A DNA stretch of 64,000 bases from Melampsora larici-populina 98AG31 (Eukaryota; Basidiomycota; Pucciniomycetes; Pucciniales; Melampsoraceae), in assembly GCF_000204055.1 (NCBI RefSeq), contig NW_006768838.1:115373-179372 (forward strand), written 5' to 3'. Within the stretch, counting starts at the first letter, position 1; every line of letters starts with the position of its first letter. The position numbers were made by a program, and so were the translations under genes. The notes under the pieces were generated by a model that was given only the letters and a program-made list of their open reading frames with translations, was not told the DNA's origin and did not search any database. This document shows, piece after piece, positions 1 through 10,383 of this stretch.

Positions 1-279
1 TCAAACCACACAAAAAATTGACACAAAATCAAACAGCGCAATCCAAGGTGGATCTTAGCACATATTACGTACGTTCTCTATTCCTTTCGATCACAAGTAC
101 ACTCAAGATTTGAGTTTCTCAAAACATTGCCTTATCTACCTCACGCATCAAGCTTGTTGTTGCTGTCGCTATGTATTGTGAAGACACATATACAGAGGGG
201 AAGCTACTGGTTCATAAAAAGGGCCAAAAGTGAGACATTTTAATGACCATCTTAATTTGGATATCATATCTTCGCAAAA

Positions 280-2020
280 ACCATAGCCATTCACTGATGC
301 TATGAATATTTTTGCTTTAGGTGGTCTTCTCAAGCCTGATCGAGTGTTGCTGGACTCGATTGGATGTGCTGTATACGCAGGGCGTCAGTAGCATGACCTA
401 GTGGCTACATAAAAAGAAGACGCTATTAATCATCATTATGCAAACAGTCACCATTGTGGACATGTCTTGCCAATTATATATAGATTTCAATGAAATTCCA
501 ATCCGTGGCAAACTTCTTCTCGAATGGTACCGGTTTCCGATAAGTGGATTTACATTTTGGTTCGCTTGACTTTGATGAGCTCGAAATTAAGTTTTAGCTG
601 TGTGTCTTTATCTTACTGACATTGACCAAACTACAGGTGTGCCGTGTGGGGAATCATTTCCAACCGCCTTCGCGCGATATGGGATCCTACGCATAGGACA
701 GATCACACGGCTACTCATTGTGGTATGCCCAAGTGGGTAACAAACACACTGAATGGAAGCTTTATCTTCTTTGGCGTTTCAGTCCTTACAGGTGGGTCTC
801 TTTCGATATCATCCACGATCTCAGAGTCGAATACTGAAAGCTCGGATGATCACCATACATAGGTTTACCAGCCCTATATATTCCAGCTTATCGCGCCCAT
901 AATGAAATTCTGGATATCATTGATAAAGCAGCAGATGAACTGAGAATGGCGGCTTCTTCGTCGGAAGCTATGAATTTTTCATGGAAAACACTGAACCCAA
1001 TCCTAGACCCTTTAGCAAAATTTCCACTTCTTTATGTGAGTCTTGAGGTCACATCGTTGGCTCTGATATTCTGAATCGAGCTGTATTCATCTTGGTATCT
1101 GTCAAACTAGCATCAACTGGCAAAAAAATTCAAGCAAACCCACTACGCCCTTGGAGCTCTCGATTTCACACTGATAATTGTTTGTTTGTAGTCTTCTTGA
1201 GCTGACTATAGTATAACAAGGATCAAAGTGACAAAGTATTGGATTCTGACCAAAGCAATTGTTTACAGACGTATGTCATCTTTGTCTTCTTGGCTTATAA
1301 ACATTCTCAAGCTTTTCAGAGAAGCGCAAGGTCCCTAGAGATGGCCATCGATCCTGCGCGCCATATGAGAAAAACCTACCAACAAGAGATGAAATCTATC
1401 GTCATCGAAGCAGCTTTTCTCTTGGTATGGTTAAGCTCTTATGTCCCAGTGTTTATCTGGGTGGCGAGTGCATATACCTCAAAACCTAATGCTCAAATAA
1501 GACTTGTGATCTGAGAATAGTCTTCCAATTTGAAAATGTAGTTTCTTACAACCTCTGATGCTGAGCTTTTGCTTTCATCGACATCGGTGATTGTTCCTGA
1601 ATTGGTAAGTACTCCTTCCTGACAAACAAAGTGATTGAGGCAGAGAACCAATACTGATATCTGCCTGACCCTTTCTAATTTAAATTTCCTTTGAATTTAA
1701 GACGCTTGGATTGGTGGCGTCTTTGGCTGCTAACATGTGAGACGACTTTTCTCGGATTTGCTACTTAGTCTTTGCGGGCTGACATTTTACTCAGTGCAAT
1801 GGGTTGCAGGCTGGCCTCAAGTAATCGGATTCTAGCGTGTCAGGTGCTACCTACAAAGTCAACTTCGATATCAGACGATGACGGGATCAAGCTCAGTGAC
1901 AGAATGGACCAAGTAGATACCAAATCCAATGCTTCTCGTACCAGCTATCTTACTCGAGTAATTAATGAAAAAACTCATAGTTCAGCTGAGAAAACTTCTC
2001 TCGCTCCAAGTGAGGCTACT
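280..2020 (+). pseudogene. Decayed multi-exon gene, possible membrane protein
   Basis: Short plus-strand coding-like stretches follow one another here, as in an intron-split gene, but no continuous reading frame can be assembled. Recognisable pieces are a stretch around 865-1040 reading PALYIPAYRAHNEILDIIDK, and one around 1310-1480 with a basic segment (SARSLEMAIDPARHMRKTYQ) followed by a hydrophobic, probably membrane-spanning run (EAAFLLVWLSSYVPVFIWVA). Stops interrupt the parts before 640 and after 1700. The family was not identified; resemblance to multi-pass membrane proteins of rust fungi is only an impression. It may be a pseudogene or a gene whose exons I could not define. Confidence 0.3.
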
Positions 2021-2341
2021 TAATCAAGTGCCCTATTTCCATGTCAAGAATTGGGCGAGATAGATGAGAATCTTTTAACACCTTCGCTCACGATGTCAGT
2101 TTACGTGTACTTTGGCCAGCCGGCTACCTTTGTTCAATCCTTTGATATTTTTATGACCAATGATAGGAGATACCCTTCCTTACATTCTATGTTTTTCAAG
2201 TGCTTTGTCTTTCATTTCATCGCGCAACCTTTTCATTTCGAGATCTTCTTTTCACAGATGTTTACAGACAATCACTTGCATTACTACAAACTCTGCTATT
2301 CTGGAGACTAGCTATTTTGGCGGCGGGCGCCGCATTGTTAT

Positions 2342-2583
2342 TCCATTCTCTGAGTTATTAACTTTAAAGGTAATATTTATAGTTATATTTATTAACTTAT
2401 CTTGTTAATAAATAATTATTAGTCGAACACATTTAATTATGATTGTTCTGACTAATCTTTGGTCCTCAACCTCGGCCTATAACTATGGCTGAGGTTGAAG
2501 TTTGTTCAGGGGAGCCCGGGCGCGGGGATTGGCCTTGTTTGCGTCACGGTATAATTCACCGCTGACGTCAGGCTGATCTCGCT
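2342..2583 (+). repeat. 242 bp dispersed direct repeat, copy 1
   Basis: This stretch is almost identical to 6837-7078 in the same orientation, with only a handful of differences seen by eye. It begins TCCATTCTCTGAG and ends CTGATCTCGCT. Both copies pass from a very AT-rich half into a GC-rich half containing GAGCCCGGGC. The two copies flank the transposase region at 4649-5828. They are too long for a target-site duplication and lack TG...CA ends, so they are called a dispersed repeat of unknown type. Confidence 0.75.
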
Positions 2584-3440
2584 GCCCTCAACCTGAGCCC
2601 CGAGCCTAAAAACGCGGGTAATTGTCATCCCGACCCCGCCCCGAGGCTACGAATTCGCACCCGAACCCTACCCGAACCCTACCCGCTCATACCGTAAGAG
2701 GCTGACAGGCATCCCGGAACCCTACCCTACTACCCTCGGGGCCCCGAAAAACCCTCGGGGAGCCCGCGGGGCCCCAAAAAAAATCCTTTCGATGACAAAG
2801 GTCCCGTCAACAGTCAAAGAGAAATTGGAACAGATAATAAAAATGACATTATAAAAATGAATCAAATTGAGCAATGCAAAAGATGACGATGTGAGAAGAG
2901 AAACGGGCCTCAATGTCAGTCCTGCTTCCTATGTGAGATATAAGTAGTAGAATGACTTTGATGGAAAAAGACATGTTCAACCAACTTGGATGAACGTATG
3001 ATGTATCTTTTTCCTTGATTGAAGAGTCAAGACTTGTCACTCAATAACTTGGTTGTTTCCAACTTTTACTACCTTTGCTAGAAAGGTTGCTCGCGCGACC
3101 ATCGATGAGAAGAGAAGAGACCTGAAATTTGGCCGCAGCCTGCTGCGAAGCCGCTGCGCAGCTCACACAAATTGAAATTTGCCCGCTCACAAATCTTCAT
3201 ACAATCGACTTGGTACTCCTCAGACAGCCGAGTCATACACTAGAAAGCAAAAACACAGTATTGGGCATTTTACCCGCGGGTAGGGTTATTATTCCAAGGT
3301 TGACCCCTAACCCTACCCGATAGGGTACCCTACACATTAAGGGTCCAAAATCGCCCCCCAAACCCTAACACGGACGGGTTCGGGTTCGGGTTCGGGGTCC
3401 CCGCGGGGCGCCGGGGTCGGGGCTCAGGTTGACGCTGCCC
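2584..3440. repeat. GC-rich element with inverted CCTGAGCCCCGA ends and CCCTACCCGAA repeats
   Basis: The left end (about 2586-2606) reads TCAACCTGAGCCCCGAG and the right end (about 3414-3432) carries its reverse complement. Internally there are runs of CCCGAACCCTACC (2660-2740) and of GGGTTC or GGGTAGGGTT (3270-3400), separated by about 500 bp of ordinary AT-rich sequence. It starts exactly where copy 1 of the 242 bp repeat ends. This looks like a non-autonomous TIR element. The TSD is unclear, so the boundaries are approximate. Confidence 0.4.
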
Positions 3441-3814
3441 AGCTGGGTGGGTGGGTGGATTTTAAGATATTCCAACCGTGAGAGTGGATTGTAACGATAA
3501 AGTTTGGTCGAAGTAGGTATAGAGAGAGTTTGAGTTGTGTGTAGTACAGTAACTTGCAAAAAGGTTGAAATCTCGACCAGAAAAATTTGGTCTAGAGGCC
3601 CGTGCGCACAGTGATCTGTAGGCGGATCTGGAAGGCATGATTCAGGAAAGTTCTTGAGTCCTCGGCGGCATGCTTCGGGTTTCTTCTGATACAGCTGCGC
3701 CAAATCTCACCCTCTCTCCTCTCCATGCTTTCGAATTTATCAGTTTTTTTTTCAATTTGTTCAATTTTTTCATATTCCATCCGTTTTTTGTCATATCCAT
3801 CAACCCATCCAATA

Positions 3815-4617
3815 CAAGAAATATAATATTTTCTGGGCAGAAAATTAAATTATTGATACACAAAAATATTGAGAGGCCAGGCAAAGGGCAAAAAATAAAT
3901 AAAAATATGCATCTTGTTCCCTGCGTTGAGAACTTCACTCTCCATATTTTTCCATATTTTTACAGTCCATATTGATAAGTGTACTAACAATAAACCTTCA
4001 TTATCATCCAATTACAACCTGTAACAAGCACTGAAATTTGGCTCATTAGTGTTTAGAGCTTTTGATTTCTGAGAAAACTCATAACTTTTTCAATTACGGG
4101 CCAAAACGCTCGATTTTGAGTGCATTGGCAAGCTGGAATGGTCCTCCAAATAGTTCATAATAAGACCACACAGCATGCTGGTCTGCTAAAAAAGATATCA
4201 TCTTTTTTATACATTTGCACATACAGATCCATAGAATGTTTGTCATACTAGCTACATAGTTATTGATATTATGAAAGTTTGAGAACGGGAGTTCAGCTTT
4301 CTAATGCACCTGAAATCAAGTGTTTTGAGGCAGATTTGACAAAGTTATGGGTGTTTTCAGAATTCAAAAGTTTCTCTAAACACTAATCAGCCAAATTTCA
4401 GTGCTTGTTACAGGTTGTAATTGGATGATTATCAAGGTTTATTGTTAGTACACTTATCAATATGGACTGTAAAAATACGGAGAAATATGGAGAGTGAAGC
4501 TCTCAATGCAGGGAACAAGATGCATATTTTTATTTATTTTTTGCCCTTCTCCTGGCCTCTCAATATTTTTGTATATCAATAATTTAATTTTCTGCCCAGA
4601 AAATATTATATTTCTTG
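3815..4617. mobile_element. Foldback MITE, TA target site, copy 1
   Basis: The two ends are long inverted copies of each other: CAAGAAATATAATATTTTCT at 3815 matches its reverse complement ending at 4617. The arms extend about 240 bp inward and include the motif GTACTAACAATAAA. A TA dinucleotide flanks both sides (3813-3814 and 4618-4619), as in Tc1/mariner-superfamily insertions. It has no coding capacity. The arms share internal motifs (GTACTAACAATAAA, CTGAAATTTGGC) with the element at 7155-8051, so they belong to one family. It sits about 30 bp upstream of the transposase start at 4649, probably in that gene's leader. Confidence 0.8.
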
Positions 4618-4648
4618 TAGTGCCAATGGGTTTCAATACTCGGAGGAC

Positions 4649-5828
4649 ATGAAGCATCTGGCTACCCAGATGTCCCTTGACGGCATCGATCTCGACACCA
4701 TCAACGTCACTCTACGAACCTCAATATCTCCCGCTTCGCTTTGGCATTGGAAAAGCCCCTATGTTTGTACCAACCGGGTTGTTATCGATCCTGAAAATTA
4801 CCAAACCCGAGGCTGCCCACACATTCTATCGGACGAGCATCTAGACGTGCTGAATGAACTAGTCACTGGGACCCCATCCATCTACCTCGACGAACTCCAA
4901 AGCCTGCCCGTTCGAATAATCGGCATCCCTGTCTCTCAAGCAACCATCAGCCGCGAGTTGCATATGCGACTCGGACTCTCCCATCTGGTCACTCGAGGTG
5001 TTCATGCCGCCCAGTCAATTGCGGATCAAACCGATTATATGTTGAGAGTGGGTAGAATTCCACCAGAATTCTTAGTTTTCATCGGTGAGTGTTTGTTCAG
5101 TGTATGTGAGATTGGTTATGAAACTAATATCTATGACATGCTCGCTTTTAGATGAGTCTGGTGTTGTGGGCCGCGACTCTGTGCGATCGAAGAGCTGGGC
5201 ACCCAAGGGATCTCAAACCGTGCGCCAGACAACACACACGGACAAAGATCACTGGACTGTCCTCCCGGCAGTGTGCGAGGGAGGCATGATAGCCGGGGTG
5301 GTCATCAAAGGGCCTGTTGAAAGGGTCCACGTTGAACTCTTTCTGGCACGCGATCTGGTAGGTTTTTCACCATTTTATTGATTATATTGTTCATATCTAA
5401 TGGACATTTTGTATTTTGTATCATTATGTGATTCTCTCTTGTTTCTTCTCTCTCACTCTGTGTCCTAGCTGCCGGTGATGAATCCGTATCCGGGAGTCAA
5501 CTCTGTCCTGGTCTTGGACAACGCTCGGATCCACCACGGCGGTCTGATCGAACATCTATGCAGGGAGGCAGGTGTCCTCCTCGTTTACCTGCCTGCCTAC
5601 TCCCCGGACATGAACCCTATCGAGAAGGCTTTCCATAGCATGAAGGCTCAATTACGCCGCGAAGAAGCATGGTATGAGGAAGATGACAAGGGACGATACC
5701 TTCTGTTACTTGCAGCTAAGGTTATGACTCAACCTCTATTACAACCGCTCATCTCATACTGTGGTTACGCCACATCTCTCTATTGGCAACAATACAACAA
5801 TCGCGAAGAGGAGGTGATTTACAATTAA
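4649..5828 (+). CDS. Tc1/mariner-type DDE transposase (three exons)
   Basis: Proposed exons are 4649-5084, 5152-5357 and 5469-5828, joined by GT-AG introns, giving 333 residues. The catalytic core is visible: the first aspartate in FIDESGVV (created across the first splice), the second in LVLDNARIHHGG, and the glutamate in SPDMNPIEKAF. This is the DDE_3 arrangement of the IS630-Tc1-mariner superfamily. The N-terminal part should be a helix-turn-helix DNA-binding region; an ATG at 4626 begins a similar sequence in another frame, so the true start may be lost to a frameshift or to the MITE just upstream. The fold and exon layout match the transposase at 59928-61044, but the sequences are clearly divergent. 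No terminal inverted repeats for this copy were found, so it may be an element relic. Confidence 0.75.
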
Positions 5829-6402
5829 TGGGCAAATGGGTTTTTTCTTGTTCTTTTCCGTTGATGGTTGTCTGGTATCAAAACAAAACATTTTATTGTT
5901 TTCTATCCCTCTTGTGTTCTCATCCTATTCTTGCCGGTTGTTTTCCCAGTATCAATTAGTCCTTTCATCTGATGTCTGGCCTATCGTGTTTGATTGTTTA
6001 AGACATGCATCTGTGCCTTTTGAATTGGAAAGATCGGACATTCCCCGAGTCCCACTGTGAGAATGAGTCATGAGTTTGAGATACTCAGAGGTTTGACCTT
6101 TGGAAACGCAGAGCTTCAACGAAGAGCTTCATGAAGTTTCACGATTGTGAACTCAGTTAACTCAATTGCCACTTTCTCTCAAGGTTGTTTCAACCACGTT
6201 TTGTGTTTCGATCGGGCACACATGTGTTTTGATCGGGCACACAAATAACGCATTTATTCGGGACACTTTCAAGTAGACAAGATCAATTGGGCATAGCATA
6301 GGCATAGGAAAAGAAAGAAAACAAACAGCAAGCACATCTAATCAAGGTTTAGGAAACAACTGAGACATTCACAATAAGAAAGCACAAAGCTATCACCTAT
6401 AG
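5829..6402. other. No gene seen
   Basis: This AT-rich stretch follows the transposase stop. It contains a local duplication of the phrase TTTGATCGGGCACACA near 6210-6242. Nothing coding was recognised. Confidence 0.5.
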
Positions 6403-6690
6403 ATGATAAGCACCATGGCTCATCAAACAGCCATCTCATCTAGGACATCGAAGAAGTTTCGCGCAAGATTCGTTCGTTTTCCTCTTGCTGTCCCATTCAT
6501 CTCATCTTTGAAATCAATGAATGTTCACGCAAGAATCGTTCGTCTTCTTCGTGCTGTTTGCGGCGCTCAGCACGTTCATCATCAAGAGCGAGTTGAAATA
6601 AGTAGAATTCACGGGCGCAGGTCTGTAATTCCATAGCGGTGTCATATAGGATGCCCCAAGAAGCTCTTTTCTCGGTGCTCAAAGAATTGG
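6403..6690 (-). pseudogene. Remnant of a charged coiled-coil protein
   Basis: On the minus strand a short open stretch encodes a highly charged helix (REFYLFQLALDDERAERRKQ, then HEEDERFLREH). This composition is typical of the C-terminal region of Myb/SANT-like or NAM-associated proteins that accompany PIF/Harbinger transposases. Only about 60 residues remain, so the assignment is tentative. Confidence 0.3.
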
Positions 6691-6836
6691 GGAATAAGCA
6701 ACGATGGAAACCCTTGATACAATCTCAAATCTCTCCCGTGAGCAAAACTCTGTGTGGAGTTATGGGTTTATACCTACTTCGCTCAAACTCAGTCATGGAC
6801 TTATATCCTAAGTCGTGCCTTTGTTAAGATCAACAA

Positions 6837-7078
6837 TCCATTCTCTGAGTTATTAACTTTAAAGGTAATATTTATAGTTATATTTATTAACTTATCTTGT
6901 TAATAAATAATTATTAGTCAAACACATTTAATTATGATTGTTCTGACTAATCCTTGGTCCTCAACCTTGGCCTATAACTATGGCTGAGGTTGAAGTTTGT
7001 TCGGGGGAGCCCGGGCACGGGGATTGGCCTTGTTTGCGTCACGGTATAATTCACCGCCGACGTCAGGCTGATCTCGCT
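6837..7078 (+). repeat. 242 bp dispersed direct repeat, copy 2
   Basis: Near-identical partner of 2342-2583 in the same orientation. Here it is followed by TAGCCACCGCG instead of the GC-rich element that follows copy 1. That difference marks 2583/2584 as an insertion or rearrangement junction. Confidence 0.75.
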
Positions 7079-7154
7079 TAGCCACCGCGTCGATCCTTTC
7101 TGGGGGTTTCTCATACACTCCATTTTAGGTGGGGCTCGTGGGAGTCTCACACTA

Positions 7155-8051
7155 CACAAAATGTCATCTTTACCGGGCGGTAAAGAAAACTACTGACATA
7201 GAAAAGTCCTGAGGCAACAGGAAGAGAGCTAAATATATGAAAAAATATGCACCTTGTTCCTAGATGTTGGGGCGTCATGACGAGTATTTTTTTTTATTTT
7301 ACACACAGATATTGGTTAATGTACTAACAATAAAGGCTGAGAATCATCAAAAACCCACCTGTAACAATACCTGAAATTTGGCCCTTGACTTTGAAGACAG
7401 GATTTTGGAATCTTCAAACATCAATAACTTTTGCGGTTCTGAATCAAATCACTCGATTTGAAGTGCATTAAAAAGGTGAGCCTTTTCTCTACATTTTTCA
7501 TTGAGACATCACATCTGTAGCTGGTCTAAAAAAGATCCTACAGAGCTATTCATGCAGAACTGTTTGAACATATGTAGAATGTTTAAATGACTAGATAGCA
7601 CCTTACTAACATTATGAAGTGTGAAGGAGAATAGTTCAGCTTTTGAATGAACCAAAAATCGAGTTATTTGGAGCAGAATTGCAAAAGTTATTGAAGTTTT
7701 TAGACCACAAAATATTGTCTTCATACTCATGACCCAAATTTCAGGTATTGTTACAGTCAATTTCAGAAAGCTTGGAAACATTTGCCCGCCAAATTTGAGC
7801 AAATTGGCGCGGAATTCTTTCCAAGCTTTGTGCAATTGACTGTACATGTGAGTTTTTGATGATTTTCAGCGTTTATTGTTAGTACATAAACCAATATCTG
7901 CGTGTAAAATACAAAAAAATACTCATCATGACACCCCAACATCTAGGAACAAGGTGCATATTTTTTCAGATTTTTAGCTCTCTTCCTGTTGCCTCAGGAC
8001 TTTTCTATGTCAGTAGTTTTCTTTACCGCCCGGTAAAGATTACATTTGGTG
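7155..8051. mobile_element. Foldback MITE, TA target site, copy 2
   Basis: Long inverted arms begin CACAAAATGTCATCTTTACC at the left and end with the near reverse complement at 8051. They continue through ACCGGGCGGTAAAG and for about 230 bp. TA lies on both sides (7153-7154 and 8052-8053). It shares motifs in the arms with the MITE at 3815-4617 (GTACTAACAATAAA, CTGTAACAA, CTGAAATTTGGC) but is diverged in sequence. An additional short hairpin lies near 7755-7850. It has no coding capacity. Confidence 0.8.
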
Positions 8052-8293
8052 TAGTGTCAACTTGTTGAGCAACTCCCAAAAACTTGCACGGGCTCATCTA
8101 CACTCGTGGTTTGGCTCTTTTTCCTTTCCAAACTAAAAGTCTTGTTCCTCTTGGCATTCCTCAGTTCCTTTTGTTGATCACCCACAAGAACTGCTTAGTC
8201 TTCTCTTTTTCTTCCATACCCCCTTGCCCTACCTTCCCAACCACCATCACTCCACCCCAGAGCGTGCTCCACAGCACACTCAATGTCAAGCTC

Positions 8294-9213
8294 ATGTCCA
8301 AGCCGCCAGGATCGCTTACTACGCTTTCATCTAGTCAGCTGGAACCAGGAATTACGGTTGTGGAAAATGAAGAACACACTATTCCTGCTGAAAACGAAGA
8401 AGATGAGTTAGAAGACAACATACTGGATGATCCTCAAGCCAAACGTGATGATGATTGGCCCGTAAATAATATAGGTCCGCTCTTGTTGATGTCTTGAGAT
8501 TGAGCTTGGATTACATTCTGACCACTTGCTGTTTATTATTGCTTCTTATTAATTCTATCGGATATAACAGGGATAGTGCCAGTCAAAGCAATGCAATCAC
8601 CCATCTTTGGGAAGGAGTTCATCAACATGACCAGTGGCATAATGTACTTGAACGTGGTTGCCCGACATCAAGGTTATGGGATAGCGATTGAAAGTCACAA
8701 GACCAAAAAACATCAAAAGGTCCGAATTTACTTTTGATGCTTGCTTGGAAGGCCAGTCAATTCTGTCGCCAAGGTTCGCACCAGTTCCAGCAAGATGACC
8801 GGCTGTCCATACAGGCTCTCTCTCAACTATCATTCCAAAAAAGATCAATGGGTCGTCCAACGTGATTTGAAGACCCCTGACAAGCATGAGCACAACCACC
8901 CGCCCTTTGACCAACCTCACAACTTCTCTAAGAATCAACAATTTTCGCCCGAAATCCTTAGCCAGATCAATCTGCTTGCCTCAGCTGGATGCCCCGCCGC
9001 GCAGATTCGGTGTCTCATCGATTTTGAACCTGGCTCAGAGCCTTTAGTCCGAGACATTCGAAATGCCCTAAATCGCCAACGTGATGTATGGCTTGCCGGT
9101 CGTACTCCAGTTCAAGGAATGTTCGACTTAATCACGGAGCATAAGTGGGCATTTCGCACCACAACCTCTACCAACGGAACTCTCCAATCGCTCTTCTTGG
9201 CCAGTCCACACGG
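8294..9213 (+). pseudogene. MULE (Mutator-like) transposase, 5' part, split by gypsy insertion
   Basis: Proposed exons are 8294-8474 and 8571-9213. The first is acidic (ENEEDELEDN). The second shows a FAR1/WRKY-GCM1-type zinc-binding N-terminus: FGKEFINMTSGIMYLNVVAR, then KMTGCPYRLSLNY and a KHEHNHPPF motif. An in-frame TGA at 8735-8737 sits where a cysteine-containing strand (YLVCD-like) is expected, so the gene is dead. The frame is cut at 9213 by the chromovirus and resumes at 43579. Deleting the insertion and one TSD copy restores a continuous frame across the junction. Product: DNA transposase of a Mutator-superfamily element. Confidence 0.7.
9209..9213. repeat. Target-site duplication CACGG, left of gypsy element
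   Basis: CACGG here and at 43574-43578 flanks the two outer LTR ends. A length of 5 bp is usual for Ty3/gypsy integrases. Confidence 0.8.
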
Positions 9214-9346
9214 TGTTATGAGCCTATAAGGCAATTATGCTTGTATGCTAATAGTGAGATCTCACTCTACTTGAGACTCACGGATCAGAGTTTTTACATC
9301 TCTACGTTGCAATCTCATAATAGTACCAAGGCACCTTTCATCTAGT
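9214..9346 (+). repeat. 5' LTR of gypsy element, first 133 bp
   Basis: Identical to the first 133 bp of the 3' LTR (43412-43544). It is interrupted after CATCTAGT by the giant TIR element; the remaining 29 bp resume at 37695. Confidence 0.95.
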
Positions 9347-9506
9347 CACTTCAAACATAATTTGCAATTCCGTAAGGAATTTTAATTTTTTTTTTCCAGA
9401 ATTTTGATTACCAGAAAAAACAAAATTCCGTGACAGAATTGGGACGGGATTTTGCCACTCCCAAAAAAAATCGAAATTCCTTGACGGAATTGGGACGGAA
9501 TTTTGA
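9347..9506 (+). repeat. Left terminal inverted repeat of the giant element
   Basis: 160 bp matching the reverse complement of 37532-37691 at roughly 80-85% by eye, with about 40 nearly perfect outer bases. It contains two copies of a subterminal unit of the form AATTCCGTGACGGAATTGGG followed by ACGGAATTTTGA, plus a short palindrome AATTCCGTAAGGAATT. Confidence 0.9.
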
Positions 9507-10383
9507 TAGTGTGCATGCTCATGTGCAAACAACCAAAAAATGTGAAGTGTCTTGTTCTTAGTCGTTGGACAGATGATGATGTTCCTGGGCCACGTTAATT
9601 ATGTTAATGAAGGGTCTTCATCTGGGCATCATCAGCTCTCAGAAAGCCTGGCTTTACATGATATGGTGTTGCAAATCTCCAAGCCTTCTTGACTGCATCT
9701 TTTACATACCTAGTTTCTACGGCAATTCGATTAATCAGACTCGTATATGACGGTTTGTCACTTTATCACACCTTCCCCTTTAGCGGGTACACCTTTCCAA
9801 CCTTTCACATTCAAACAATGCGGCCAGCGCCTTACCTCATCCGAACCCAATCACAATCATTCCCGTACTCGGCAAATGTTCAATCACTTCGAGCTGCGCC
9901 AAGCTGACCCAAAGCCTCACCACCATCAGCAGCAAAACACCCACTACTAGATGACTAGCCTGAGCCTCCACACTGCTGTACCTCAAACACTGCTCACTTG
10001 CTTTGTCCTGGGAAATCACCTCCCTGACTCCTCATGGACAGCAACCGCCTTCACCTCGTAGATCTGATTCTACAGTATCTTTTCACCTGTCAATGAAGCT
10101 AACTTTCCTACTTTACACAAGGATATCATTGCTCCTCTTGTAAGGAAGTTTTTAGGTACCACCCATTTGACAAACAGTGTACCTCTCAATAGCCTTCTTG
10201 GGACCAGTAGCAAAAATAGGGCATACAGGAGTGGTTGCAAGAATGAGTGCATCGCAATCAAACTACGCACGTTTTACGGTGATACAACTCTGATCGTTGA
10301 TGTACAACACTTATTTTCAAGATACGAGATCTCCAGAAACGCAATCTCTTTCTTTTTTCTCTTCATCTTTCTATGGTTTACAT
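9507..10383. other. Cargo region of giant element without recognised gene
   Basis: Between the left TIR and the TRA1 stop codon. A minus-strand coding-like stretch near 9590-9720 (INRIAVETRYVKDAVKKAWR) may be a small remnant of another gene, but it was not identified. The rest shows no clear signal. Confidence 0.35.

Noticed and set aside
9214..9346. Solo LTR at the left end
   Set aside because: It lacks the last 29 bp, which are found at 37695-37723 next to the gag-pol body, so it is half of an interrupted 5' LTR.
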